Shown here piece by piece: positions 47,501 through 56,760 of a stretch of 64,000 nt of DNA. How positions within the stretch are numbered: the first letter of the stretch is position 1; each line of letters begins with the position of its first letter. Position numbers and translations under genes: made by a program. The stretch lies in the NCBI GenBank assembly GCA_019155185.1, contig CM032805.1:14251942-14315941 (forward strand). Reading direction: 5' to 3'. A model generated the notes under the pieces. The model saw only the letters and a program-made list of their open reading frames with translations, was not told the DNA's origin and did no database searches. Origin of the DNA: Beaufortia kweichowensis. Taxonomy: Eukaryota > Chordata > Actinopteri > Cypriniformes > Gastromyzontidae.

Positions 47501-49238
47501 AATAGACCAGTGTTCTTTTCCTTATGTTTGTGCTGTTTATTATGTACAATTTTCTCCATCTTATATACAAGACAAGTGCTTAAACTAATGTTTTTCACAA
47601 CACAGAACGTGATGCCCTGAAAAACATCACTAAATCTGCACCTGTAAAGAAAGGTACGCATGTCAAATGATCTCAGTGAAGTAAGAACTATTAAAGAGCA
47701 ACAGGCAGATACAATGGTCAGGTTTATTGTCACAGCAAACAGAATTAATGGCTATTATACAAGTGGTTGTTTACATGTTCTTTAAAAATAACCCAAATCA
47801 GGATATGACTTTGTTGATATGGTTTTAAAGCTTATTTGATAAATAAAAAATAAAAATGTGTTGTATTACATTATAAAGCATGTATGTATGCATGTAAATA
47901 TAAAACTAGTCTTGTCTAAATAAAAGATTGATTTCCATTTCCATTCTAGAAAAAGAGGTCAAGATCAGTCCAGAGCCCAAACAGAAAGGTAATCTTAATA
48001 TAAATCATTTCAGATATACATCACTTTTAAAAACATTAACACTTCCTGAATATTGATACAATTGGTAATAAATGTTTGATATGAAATCTCCTCATAAAGA
48101 GATTGAAGCAGAGAAACCTTTACCTAAAGGTACCATGACCTTTCATTTACTTTTAGCAATTTTATTTTTCTTTATAGCTCAGGTTTACAATAATAATTGA
48201 TAGTCAGAGTGTTTTTAGGAATATTAGTTACAGGTGTTATAAAGACAAGTAGTATGACAACGACAAATAGACATGAATTACAGTAATCCAGTACACACTG
48301 TAACAAACAGTAACACACACCTTTTAGCATGCTTTTAAGACAGCGATTTCACTTTTTTGTTTCAGAACCTGAGGAGGTCAAAGAAACAGAAGCAGGTATT
48401 TACTTTATTCCAAAAAGCTTTAAATGGTATTCATGTGTATGTTGTTCATGGTCAGTTCTTTCCCTTGGCCAACAGGAGGTAGTATAATTTATATAACATA
48501 CTAGCCAGTAGCAAGTAAAATCCCTGACTAGCTGGTTTTAAACAGTAAATTATCTTAATCTGCATTCATTTGTAAAGTTGATTTGATTTATTTTGATTTG
48601 ATTATGTTTCGTTATAGTCAAGCCAACTGAGAAAGACGTTGACATGGAAGTAAAATGTAATTGCTGTATATTTAATTGTTTTAAATAAAGTCCAGTAACA
48701 GTAATACAAACGGCTCTAGTTTTATTTTATTATGTAGTTTGTTATTGAGGATGACATTATTCATATTGGTTTTAAAGGAGAAGAACCTGATGTCACCAAA
48801 GATGTGCCAGAAATAGAGGAGGGTGAGTTCTTTCACTATAGCTCTAATATGCCATTGACACATTGCATCATAAATATTAAAAAAGCACCTGCATCACATT
48901 ATTTATACCTGTGTTTATAAAGATATCTTACAGTAATGTATAAACAATCATGAATAGAAAATTTCAGTTTTTCAGGCACTATTATCCAAAGCGTCTTACA
49001 GGGCATTGATGGTATACATTACGTATACAGTTTTTGTGTTCCTTTGGAATTGAACCCATGACCTTAGGGTTGCTAGCACAATGCTATTTCATGAATGCCT
49101 ATACATTTTCCTGAAAACTTGTTTTTTTCCACTGCAGAGGACATTCCCTACTTCCAGTGTTTCTTTGTGGATGAGGATGACACTCAGTATCCGTTCTTCC
49201 CCTTTCCACCTCCTCTCTCACCAAACTTTGGAGTCTGA
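23860..49238 (+). CDS. trdn: Triadin with hugely expanded luminal domain
   Basis: Single-pass membrane protein of the junctional sarcoplasmic reticulum that links calsequestrin to the ryanodine receptor. The N-terminus (MATKGTEVKS...) is cytosolic. A membrane helix lies at about residues 45-64 (QWLIIISLLISWSIAGVVMF), matching human AWLLVIALIITWSAVAIVMF. The rest is luminal. The last exon codes DIPYFQCFFVDEDDTQYPFF, the counterpart of human FFQCVYLDG. I read about 112 exons, nearly all phase 1-1. The in-frame ones sum to about 8.3 kb, or 2,770 aa, almost four times human triadin. Blocks: luminal modules, one giant acidic exon, about 86 KEKE micro-exons, coiled-coil-like exons, tail. Only two cysteines are seen in the luminal exons of the long form: exon 5 (FPVCYL) and the last exon. 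Which exons enter one mRNA is unknown. Exon coordinates are in the block entries. Confidence 0.93.
26764..26813 (+). CDS. trdn: Alternative terminal exon of short triadin isoform
   Basis: After exon 10, an acceptor (tttgcacctgcaaag) opens a phase-1 frame coding GMKACDVKAYNARSFY and a TGA at 26811-26813. An aataaa follows at 26963 with a GT-rich stretch after it. Joined to exons 1-10 this would give a protein of about 329 aa. Mammalian cardiac triadin (CT1/Trisk 32) is likewise made from the first exons plus a unique short C-terminal exon. The acceptor has AAG instead of the usual CAG, and no RNA support is available here. Confidence 0.55.
27491..29950 (+). CDS. trdn: trdn exon 11: giant acidic exon, about 820 residues
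   Basis: A single open frame bounded by an acceptor (cagttgcag) and a donor (AAAG|gtataa). It is 2,460 nt, exactly 820 codons, and phase 1 at both ends, so it fits between exons 10 and 12 without breaking the frame. The first in-frame Met is at 27496. The protein is made almost wholly of D, E, T, S, V, K and I, in degenerate units such as ETDEDTSDEDVSDVKEE. No cysteine. A higher-order repeat of 110 residues recurs three times (see findings). Human triadin has only a short acidic luminal stretch (EDEEDDDGDEDTDKGE) near the equivalent place. A low-affinity calcium-binding role in the SR lumen, as in calsequestrin or HRC, is my inference. Because the acceptor's pyrimidine tract is weak, an internal promoter starting at 27496 is an alternative. 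Confidence 0.75.
29951..31312 (+). other. trdn intron 11 with a CpG-richer insert
   Basis: A 1.36-kb intron. The middle (about 30240-30730) has many CpGs and much less A/T than the surrounding introns. No coding frame is recognised in it. It may be a transposon fragment or a regulatory element. Confidence 0.4.
31313..32888 (+). other. trdn: trdn exons 12-17: basic lead-in to the KEKE array
   Basis: Exons: 31313-31378 (VLEHVKEAKEKKAREDIYKI), 31493-31669, 31874-31960, 32433-32522, 32718-32750, 32841-32888. All are phase 1-1. They are rich in Lys and Glu and correspond in character to the human region after the acidic stretch (KEKEKGKEKVREKEKPEKK). From here the charge switches from strongly acidic (exon 11) to basic. 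In exon 13 a possible early donor (AGAG|gtaaaa at 31501) would leave only DMR plus a split glycine; the long form to 31669 is preferred because its donor, gtgagt, is near consensus. Confidence 0.75.
33295..37479 (+). repeat. trdn: trdn KEKE micro-exon array, part 1 (exons 18-43)
   Basis: Exons: 33295-33330, 33460-33501, 33617-33661, 33751-33798, 33917-33964, 34043-34090, 34229-34276, 34474-34521, 34602-34643, 34718-34750, 34975-35022, 35138-35182, 35281-35328, 35411-35458, 35577-35624, 35750-35788, 35885-35926, 36126-36173, 36253-36294, 36423-36473, 36648-36695, 36793-36834, 36991-37038, 37155-37202, 37295-37342, 37432-37479. Lengths run from 33 to 51 nt, all multiples of three and phase 1-1. 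Each codes one unit near EPEVSKEKAKPAPVKK. KEKE motifs in triadin bind calsequestrin. Two exons (36253-36294 and 37432-37479) end at GC donors (AAAG|gcatgt, AGAG|gcaagt). These units are the most diverged from each other. Confidence 0.8.
37589..42674 (+). repeat. trdn: trdn KEKE micro-exon array, part 2 (exons 44-75)
   Basis: Exons (* not a multiple of three): 37589-37635*, 37735-37779, 37954-37980, 38080-38127, 38222-38269, 38389-38436, 38507-38551, 38681-38725, 38900-38944, 39033-39083, 39240-39287, 39402-39446, 39545-39592, 39745-39792, 39891-39938, 40018-40065, 40277-40321, 40428-40475, 40636-40677, 40761-40808, 40893-40949, 41078-41122, 41211-41252, 41346-41387, 41478-41525, 41612-41658*, 41822-41869, 41942-41989, 42077-42133, 42283-42327, 42511-42557*, 42627-42674. 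The unit stays near EAEVIKEKVKPAPVKK. Sub-types recur in order (EPE..., VEVPKEKAKPVLKEK, EAEVIKEK...), so blocks of several exons were copied together. The exon at 39402 uses an AAAG acceptor where its neighbours have CAG|AG. Confidence 0.8.
42764..44653 (+). repeat. trdn: trdn KEKE micro-exon array, part 3 (exons 76-88)
   Basis: Exons: 42764-42811, 42936-42983, 43108-43155, 43280-43327, 43417-43452, 43537-43584, 43676-43723, 43833-43880, 43998-44045, 44165-44212, 44299-44346, 44421-44470 (50 nt, frame-breaking), 44606-44653. The exons at 42936, 43108 and 43280 belong to near-identical 172-bp tandem units described separately. The 44421 exon has lost the first codons of the unit (normally AG CCT GAA G) and would shift the frame if used. 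Confidence 0.8.
42812..43327 (+). repeat. trdn: Near-perfect 172-bp tandem repeat, three copies
   Basis: Units 42812-42983, 42984-43155 and 43156-43327 each hold one intron ('ggtagttttcattatttc' onwards) and one 48-nt exon coding EAEVIKEKVKPAPVKK. Intron and exon are virtually identical between copies; the last copy differs in the exon's end (GTAATGAAAG). This is a very recent exon amplification by tandem duplication. Confidence 0.95.
44759..46890 (+). repeat. trdn: trdn KEKE micro-exon array, part 4 (exons 89-102), ~156-bp units
   Basis: Exons: 44759-44806, 44916-44963, 45073-45120, 45228-45275, 45385-45432, 45539-45586, 45696-45743, 45853-45900, 45994-46128 (long), 46237-46284, 46394-46441, 46551-46598, 46692-46739, 46842-46890 (49 nt, frame-breaking). 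The first eight exon starts are 154-157 bp apart. The dominant unit is EAKVIKEKVKPAPEIK. Two intron types recur, one with 'ttgtttaccatgttatttta' and one with 'tttgttgcaaaataaa', so two-unit blocks were also copied. The 135-nt exon at 45994 continues into PVPSIGLDLELLNSINQKLS, a heptad-like segment. Confidence 0.85.
46987..49238 (+). other. trdn: trdn exons 103-112: coiled-coil-like exon and C-terminal tail
   Basis: Exons: 46987-47184, 47297-47365, 47451-47498, 47606-47653, 47950-47988, 48100-48129, 48366-48395, an ambiguous one at 48618, 48778-48822, and 49138-49238 with TGA at 49236-49238. The first codes a KEKE unit, then SIGLDLELLNSINQKLSLLD and a polar heptad stretch (GEMKNDLESTQNQITLLRMD), likely a short coiled coil. 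Later exons are KEKE-like (QEALRNITKTARLKT, ERDALKNITKSAPVKK). The final exon carries the conserved triadin tail with its cysteine (YFQCFFVDEDD). A 3' UTR follows, with aataaa at 49731 and 49926. Confidence 0.8.
48966..49095 (-). repeat. tRNA-derived SINE in last trdn intron
   Basis: On the minus strand it reads a tRNA-like head ('agcattgtgctagcaaccct', then 'catgggttcaattcc', a good B box), followed by the fish SINE core (complement of 'tatccaaagcgtcttacagg'). It ends about 45 bases before the acceptor of the final triadin exon. Confidence 0.7.
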
Positions 49239-49730
49239 AGTATAATGACATGACGAAGCCAGTGGAAAACAGATCTCTGATGAACGAGGCAACTTCTGCT
49301 GTGATGCAACACAGAGGTACACTGATGATTCTCAAACAAATAACACAAAGAGGCCCAGAAATGGTGATGCAAGTTATTTTCTGGATACCATCTCAAACGT
49401 TTGTGTTTGAGATAAAAGGGCAGAGGTTGCAAACATTTGCACTAGGTTTTGTTAGAATGTGTCATATTGTCTTAACGCCGTCCATCTGGTAAGTGATATC
49501 ATGGATTGGCCTTCGTTTCAGTTCTCAGAATGATAAATATTTATTTATTCTTTATACAGTACATGTACTGTATATGACCAAGAAGGAATGTGGGTACAGT
49601 TTACCCCAGATAGCACAAACAACTTCCTTACTGGATTATGCATAGGGGTATAATGTATTCAAGATGAAGATACTATACAATCTTATCTTTATTTCATAAG
49701 GTACATTAACCTCATTTTGATGGGGTGCTA

Positions 49731-49736
49731 AATAAA
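49731..49736 (+). other. trdn: Poly(A) signal of trdn
   Basis: aataaa about 490 bases after the triadin stop. A second, at 49926, is an alternative. Confidence 0.5.
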
Positions 49737-49949
49737 AGCATTCCACTGTCATTTCTGACAGAATGAGGATTGAATGTTGTTTACTGTTTGTTTTGACTGT
49801 TCACAACTGGAATGGAATTAACTGAGAACTTAATAGATCTGATAATATCTGAAATAAGATCTTTTTGAGATCTTTTCATGATCTTTTTTTTACGTACTGT
49901 TTACACAACAGTTTACAGAGGTAAAAATAAACCTTAACTGAGATTTAAG

Positions 49950-52560
49950 GGCTCTGAAAAGCAGGCCCACTTTCTTTATATAACTTTTTTTCGTTATTTA
50001 CGATTACGATTTTTTGTTTACTCTATTGTAACTTTTGTAAATTGTTACCTGACAATTTTATGAAACCAAGTTGCCATACACTACATATCGGAAGCACAGA
50101 TATGTTGTGTTTGTGCTCTCTGTTAATGAAAACAAAGATTTTGTATAAAGCAATATATATGTGGTGCGAATGCCATTTCCAAAGAAATGGCAAGTGTCGC
50201 GCTTTTAAGAACTGCACTACTGTGCTCTTATTACTACTCATTGAAGTGAATATATTTTTTCCAAATACAGTTTTTACTCAACATAAGATCTATCATATTT
50301 ACATTTTCCACAAACTAGTAGGTTTGTATAATGGAAATACCTGTAAAAAGTGTTTTTGCAGTATTTTATGGATAAAAAAATCCTGATGAAGACATTCAAG
50401 ATAATTATTATGATATTGTGTTAAAGGATTTAAATCTAAGACAATTTTTTGGCAGATATATGTATTACATATATCTGCTATTATATCTGTATTATAGATT
50501 ACATGTATTATTTTCTGGGATATTTTCCTGTGTCACAGTGATTGTCAACACTGCCTTTGGGCTCTTAACAGCCCTGCACATTTTTGGATGCCTCCCTTGT
50601 CTATCATGTTTATTTCAGCTGATTAGTAGAGCTCTTTATTACCTGAATTTGGAGTAAGACACCTATAATGTGTGTTGCCGGAGGGCTCCCAGAGGCCATG
50701 ATTCTGCAGAAGTTCAGCATAGAGGATTATGACTTACTGTACAAAACATTTTATAGCTAAACGCGTGACATTTTGAGCTGGTCGTGGTGATTTCAAGAAG
50801 TTTAACATGTTAATGTACAACAGTGAATAACACATGAAATTATAGTATTCTTTTATATATATGTCTAGAAATTCTGTTTATTCTTTTCAATATAACATGG
50901 TATATGTTAATAAATTGACGTGTGTGCCAAGGTCAGTTTATAAAAGTTTTGCATGAAGCGTGAACAATTTTGAAAGTGAATCTAATCCTTATTTAGATTA
51001 AAACCTGAACATGTTTAAATGCTAAAAGTAAAATTTTAATGGGAATAATCTGAATTCTCAAAAATTGTATTATATAATATTGTTTGTTATTGAATGTTTG
51101 AATGTTTCCTTTAAATTGTGTTGCATTACAATCCACTACATGCAAAGAAAATCTAGTTGTCCAAAAGCTGTGTGGCCTTAAAAAATGATTTTATTTTACT
51201 TTCTCTAAAAAATGTATAAACTTTAACTTGAGAAAAAAAATTTTTTTCAAAGCTAATGAAATCAAATCAGGTGAATCAGGTGAATCAAATCTGCTCACTG
51301 ATGATAAAATTGCCATTACTGTAAAACTGTAACATACACCAAATCTTTCTAGAGATGTTTAAGAGTTAAGAAAAGTAATAAATGTTTGCAACTATCAATG
51401 CAACAGTTTAAGGGTGTTTTGTTTATTCTAATACCAGTCAAATTGTTTGTTGATCTTTTATATTCTTACAAAAACTAATGACAGTATATTAATAACATTG
51501 GGTCAACTTATTTTAAGCAACTAATTTAAAATCAGCAGGCAAATATCTCTTTTTACCAGTAGGTGGCATTGTGGCAATATGCTCTTATAGTATAACCTTT
51601 GTTCATTTGAAATTATAGTTAAAATGCAAACACTTGGTAAATCAATTACTCATATAAACATTTTAAAATCTGCCCTCTTGTAAAATTATGTTAATATATT
51701 ACTATGTTTAGTCACAGAGTTTAAAAAAGACAAATACGTTTTTCAAATTATAGTATTAGTCTACGAGTTGATTCTGAAAGGTTAGAAATCTATGAATGAT
51801 AATGCATATATCTGCATATATTTTACATCTGCCAGTATTACAGAACTACAAAAAGAAGCTGATAGTTTGAAGCAGAGATGCATTGGTATGCAGAGGCTTG
51901 TTTCAAGACTATTCAAGGTTCCTGCCAGTCTGTTATTCAAGCAACTAAAAAAATCTTGAGGATCTTAGAACCAAGTACCAAAAGAAGCTATTCAGAACTG
52001 AACTGGTCCTAACATTCCCTGTTAGGTCTATATACATTTTAAAATACTTTTGAAAACTGTGTATATGAAATACACATAGGAAGGACCAGGGCTAGTTTTC
52101 ATACCTTATATTCCAGTGAAAAAAGTAAGTTTTAACATTCAGCATGTATTGACCTTGTAAAGTAAAGTATCATAAGTAGGAATGTGGCATTGCCATATTT
52201 TGCTTTTTTTTACACAATTGTAAAAGAAATGTAACAACCTTCCCCTAACTTGACATTTATGCCCTAAGGAACATACTTTAACTTTATTCTAATAAAACAT
52301 AAACCTTTAGTATATATTTCACATTTGTTTTAATTATTGTGTTTACTTGTTTTCTGTGATATTGGAGTTTAAGTTTGGAGGACAGAATTGTTTTAGAAAA
52401 GTTTAAAACCACAAAACCACTGTTAAAGAAAACACATTAAGTTAGACTTTAGTTGGTCTCTGTAAATAAACAAAAGTATTTAAATGATGATTTAAATTAT
52501 ATGTTTTTTAATGCACCAAGCATTTATACTGTATTATGAATGCATGTAATAATAAAACCA
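49950..52560. other. Gene-poor region after trdn
   Basis: AT-rich with no recognised exon. Contains a strong CTCF-like motif, CCAGTAGGTGGCAT, at 51556-51569. Short open frames (for example 50042-50386) show no protein similarity or splice structure. Confidence 0.45.
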
Positions 52561-52659
52561 CAGATGGCTGTTAAATTGCAATAATGGATGCTATTTTTGA
52601 AACCCAAACACAGTGTTCATTAAAATCCATTGTGTATAACACGATTATCATTCACATTA

Positions 52660-53170
52660 ACCATCACAAGCCTTTACGCCCAGACCGTCCTAAAATTAAA
52701 GCAGTCCCGGGTGAAGCGAGTTCCAGTGCTGGAACCGTGCCTGATTACAATCTGTGCATTGTCAACCGAAATATTTTCTCCTCTGTGTTAACAGTTCCCA
52801 TGGCAGGCGCGGAGGAGTGTCTGCGTTTCCCAGAGCCCCTTTGCCTCTATTCTTTTCATCGGGGAACAACGGGGAGAGTTTCTTTCATGACACTTGGCAG
52901 GAGCATGATTTGCCAGTGATGTCACTCCCAAACTTCTAGGCTATTGGCCAGAGAGGAACGGACTACTCTCGGCCCACAAAGAAAAGAGGCAGAATCAGCT
53001 TAATGCTGGACCATGGCTTGCCTAAAGAAAAAAAAAAAAAAGAGAAGATGAAGGCAGGCATTCATGCTTCCTGACAAATGACCACAGAGACCTGACATAG
53101 CTGAATAGACCCCCCATATCCCCTCCAGTTTCTTCTCTCGCTCGGTTAGTTTGTAGACGAAATTAGTCTA
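52660..53170. promoter_or_regulatory. GC-richer block, possible conserved regulatory element
   Basis: About 500 bases stand out from the AT-rich surroundings by higher GC and low simple-repeat content. It is 2.5-3 kb past the end of fabp7a on that gene's downstream side. A 111-codon open frame (52584-52919) crosses it but has no recognisable domain. More likely a noncoding conserved element than a gene. Confidence 0.3.
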
Positions 53171-55640
53171 CATGGTAGTAGTGGCTCTTTTAGAAGCACC
53201 TGGGATGATATAAAGGAAAAGAAAGCTTTACTTTTCTATAGGTTTTAAAAGTCAGTTCATGAATTAAGAAAGTAATCAGTTTCTTTGTAACTAACTATAA
53301 CAAAACCCCAATGATCATTCAAAAAAAGTTTAATACCAAGGACTACAAATCAAAAAGGTCCAAATTTATTTATAAATATTATTTATTCTTTAATTAAACA
53401 CATTTTTGAAAGTTGTTTGGGAAGTGACATCAAATGATTGGTCTCCAGGTGGCAAATGAATTTTTACATTGGTTTACAATGATCTCTACATAAAACTGTG
53501 CTTGTCACAACTGAAAATCTGTACTGTAAAGTATGGTTAAACATTTGTTTCGTTAATCTGAGTAAGTTGCCCTGATGAGACTCTTATCAGGTCAGTCGAG
53601 TGCACGGAACAATAACTGATTACTTTCCACTCCAGTTGTGGTGCTTTTGTTACCAAAACCGTCCATTCATAATTTTCTGTTCGACTAAAGCCATCGTGAC
53701 GATCCTGGGTCAGACTAAACCGTCACAGCAGACATGAGTATACACAATCACTCAACTTGTATTTTAAATGATACATTAAAAAGCAGAACCTGCCCATTTT
53801 ACTATACTCTGTTATAATGACAAGTGGATTTGTAGCATACTGGTTAATTTTTTACACTTTTGACTGAGTGTGTTTCACATGATCTTAACACCTTTTGATC
53901 TTAAGGTTTTGTTTAGATAAGTTTAGTGAAACAGTATGAAGAGCCTTTGTCAGAAGTGTGCAGAACTGTAATTTAGATAAATGAAACGCAAAATCATTTT
54001 GATGTCACTTTTTTGGCCAATGCCTAATTTAAAAATACCATTTGTGTAATTGTCAAATTTTTATGATTTTGCTACATTGTACAAATTTTCAGACCATTTT
54101 AACTCAATTTTCTAGTGACTTTCTGCATCAAATTTTTTTTATTGATTCAGTTGAAGCTGTGTAAATTTATGAAGAGATGAGGTCATAATTCATTATTGTG
54201 CTTGAGATAAAAAAAATGGTTGCTTTGGGACAGTTTCAAATAAAGCATCTAAACATGGTTGGTCAAACTGATCGAATGATGCCGCTACGTAAAGACGACA
54301 CAGATTATAGGATTAACTTTGACCCAGAGTCGACGTGTCCCCTCCTGGCAGGTTCAAGTTGTGGTGAGGTTACTCCAGGTCACTTTAATAGGGATACACA
54401 CAAGTGTTGCATTACACAGAAGTGGGATTGTCCTTTTCCAGACATGCACTTTCATTCAAATGCAGATATCTCTGGCTTTCTCCAAAGAGCCTGTCTGTTG
54501 CTTATGTTCACACTGATCCTAAAGTAAAACAAACGATCACTCAAGACTTTATTATATTCAACTGATGCAACTTCAAAGCAGCCAGTTTAGGATAATAAAG
54601 TCAAAATAATCTTGAGCATCAGATTAAGTTAAATCTTCTCAGATATAACATGATAATTATTGGAGTGCTTGCAGCCTTCTGGTAGATTAAGATGGCACAG
54701 ACTTGATTTTCAATGTCTCGTCAAAATCTAATTAATGTCTTAAGTACAACAATAGCTTATCATTAATATCTAATGGTTGTTAAGCCTGTATTAAAGGATG
54801 CAATCTATAATCAGATTGGAATACAAGTAAACTACATGCAAACATAAGAACTGTATGACTGTAGAACAAAAGAATCATTTTTCATAATTTTAGAGAGTAA
54901 ATAAAATACTGAATTGTTTAAATAATGGATGATTTTGATGAAGTCTTTGCAAAAAAGTCCCCTGGTGGCTATTGTAAACAATTTCCTTAAGTAAAAAAAC
55001 AAGAGATAATAGTTGAATAAGTAAAAGCCAAATAATAGATAGATAAAAGTGTAAATAACAAAATATTTTCTTACATTTAATCTTTTATTGTGAAATTTTA
55101 ATGCTCATTGTACTGCATATGCAAAGGAATTGTAGTACACGCAGACTTTTAAAAATGTTTTTAAATTGTTTTTTTAAAACTATTATTATGAGTAATGTTG
55201 GAAATAATTTTATTACTATTTAAAATTATATAGTTGCAAAATAAATCTTTTTGGTTTGCATTTCTGAGATATATTGCTGTGAATTTGATATATTTAGGTA
55301 GTATACATGTATGTAGTTGTATGTAAATATATACTGTATTACCATGAACAAGTGAGAAAGTTCAATACTGAACCATTGACAAACGTTTGAAAAAAACTGC
55401 TAGAAACAAAGAGTTATTTTAAGTATGTATTTCTTTCAATTTGACATGAAGGCAAGCGTGAATTTACATGTCAACAACATTAATGGCATTCTGCAACATT
55501 CAAAAAATGTCACAATGTGCATTTCATATAAAAGATCTTATAAAAGAGTCTCACATTTCTTATAAAGGGGAAAACTTGTAAAACGTAAAAATGCCCTTTT
55601 AATATTGTCAAGTTGCCAGGGTTGCCCTGAAACATCCAAC
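53171..55640. other. Gene-poor region 3' of fabp7a
   Basis: AT-rich. A second block of higher complexity lies at about 54230-54530 and has an open frame, but no recognised domain and no convincing splice sites. It may be another noncoding conserved element. The fabp7a 3' UTR must end near the right edge, but no convincing poly(A) signal was found (attaaa on the minus strand at 55598-55603 is possible). Confidence 0.35.
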
Positions 55641-55649
55641 AGTTTGACA

Positions 55650-56528
55650 TTATGCCTTTTCATATGTGCGGACAGCCTGGACACCCTCGAAGGTCAATGT
55701 CTGCAAATATCAAAGATTTTTATTATTCAACTTGCATGGCTATTAAATTTTCTTGACAATAATTTACACTTCTAACTATACAATAAAAATAGTGCTCTAT
55801 AAAGGGTTTGTATGTAACACTTGCTTACCATAATCAATTTATCATCCTTGATTTCTCTAACAAACTTTGTCTCCTTGCCATCCCACCTCTGAATGTGGAC
55901 AAGTGTGTCTCCTTCCAAAGATACAGTGGACTGAAACAAAATAAAATTATAGGTTAGTTTTACTTGTCTTAGTGCATGATATAAACAATGATTGTGTTCT
56001 ATACACAAGTCTGCAGTTTATGATAGGTAAAAAACAGACCTAAGTATCTATAGTGGTCAAAATTGATTTTTTTTAAATTATATTTTAGATATTGCTGCAG
56101 CCATTGCATGCATTAGAAAAGGTCTTTGTTAATAAAAATGTACAAACCTTCACATGTCTGTCATCTGCGGTGGTTTCATCAAACTCCTCTCCCAGTTTGA
56201 AAGAGATCTCAGTGTTTTTGAAGGTGCTCAGTGTCTTTACAACAACGTTGTCCCCTTCATGGCTGATGACAATGGTTGGTTTTGTAACATTGCCTACTTG
56301 TCTAGTGGCAAAGCCAACACCTGTGGAAAAAACGAGACAGGCTGATTAAAATTATTGCAATAAAATATTATTCATGCATGCACTTACAAACCAAACTGCA
56401 CTATTGCAAGTTGCAGGTGCAAAGATGTTCAGAGCAATTAAAATTCTGTACCTACCCAGGGCTTTCATGTATTCATCAAAATTCTGGCTATCAACCAGCT
56501 TCCAGGTTGCACAAAATGCATCAACCAT
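55650..56528 (-). CDS. fabp7a: Brain-type fatty acid-binding protein (FABP7)
   Basis: Cytosolic lipid carrier of radial glia, binding long-chain polyunsaturated fatty acids. Four exons on the minus strand: 56528-56456 (73 nt), 56320-56148 (173 nt), 55930-55829 (102 nt), 55700-55650 (51 nt with TAA). These are the classic exon sizes of the FABP family, and together they give 132 aa. Starts MVDAFCATWKLVDSQNFDEY, then GVGFATRQVGNVTKPT in exon 2, STVSLEGDTLVHIQRWDGKE in exon 3, and ends TLTFEGVQAVRTYEKA. The fatty-acid carboxylate-binding Arg and Tyr are in the last exon (VRTYEKA). Sequence matches my recall of fish fabp7a better than fabp7b. Confidence 0.96.
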
Positions 56529-56579
56529 ATTGACAGTTTAAAAAATGTAGGGCTCAAACACAAAAGTGAAATTTATAAT

Positions 56580-56760
56580 TAAAGAGTCCACAAGGTCCTC
56601 TGTGTGTCTGCACTACGCACACTGCAAATCCCAGAGAAATTAATACTGTCGGGAAGGAGGGGCTTAAGGAGAAGTCTGCGCTCATTGGATGGTTTATTGT
56701 CTAGTCGAGCTTTGATTGGCTCAAACACATGGCGAGAAGTGACACTATAATTTCAGGGGT
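56580..56760 (-). promoter_or_regulatory. fabp7a: Promoter region of fabp7a
   Basis: On the minus strand, two CCAAT boxes (gagccaatcaaag near 56714 and atccaatgag near 56684) are followed by a weak TATA-like 'agtattaattt' at about 56640-56648, then a short leader to the ATG at 56528. The order and spacing look like a compact promoter; the exact start site is uncertain. Confidence 0.5.

Noticed and set aside
52584..52919. 111-codon open frame as a protein-coding gene
   Set aside because: No recognisable domain, no convincing splice sites or poly(A) signal in register; better explained as part of a GC-richer noncoding block.
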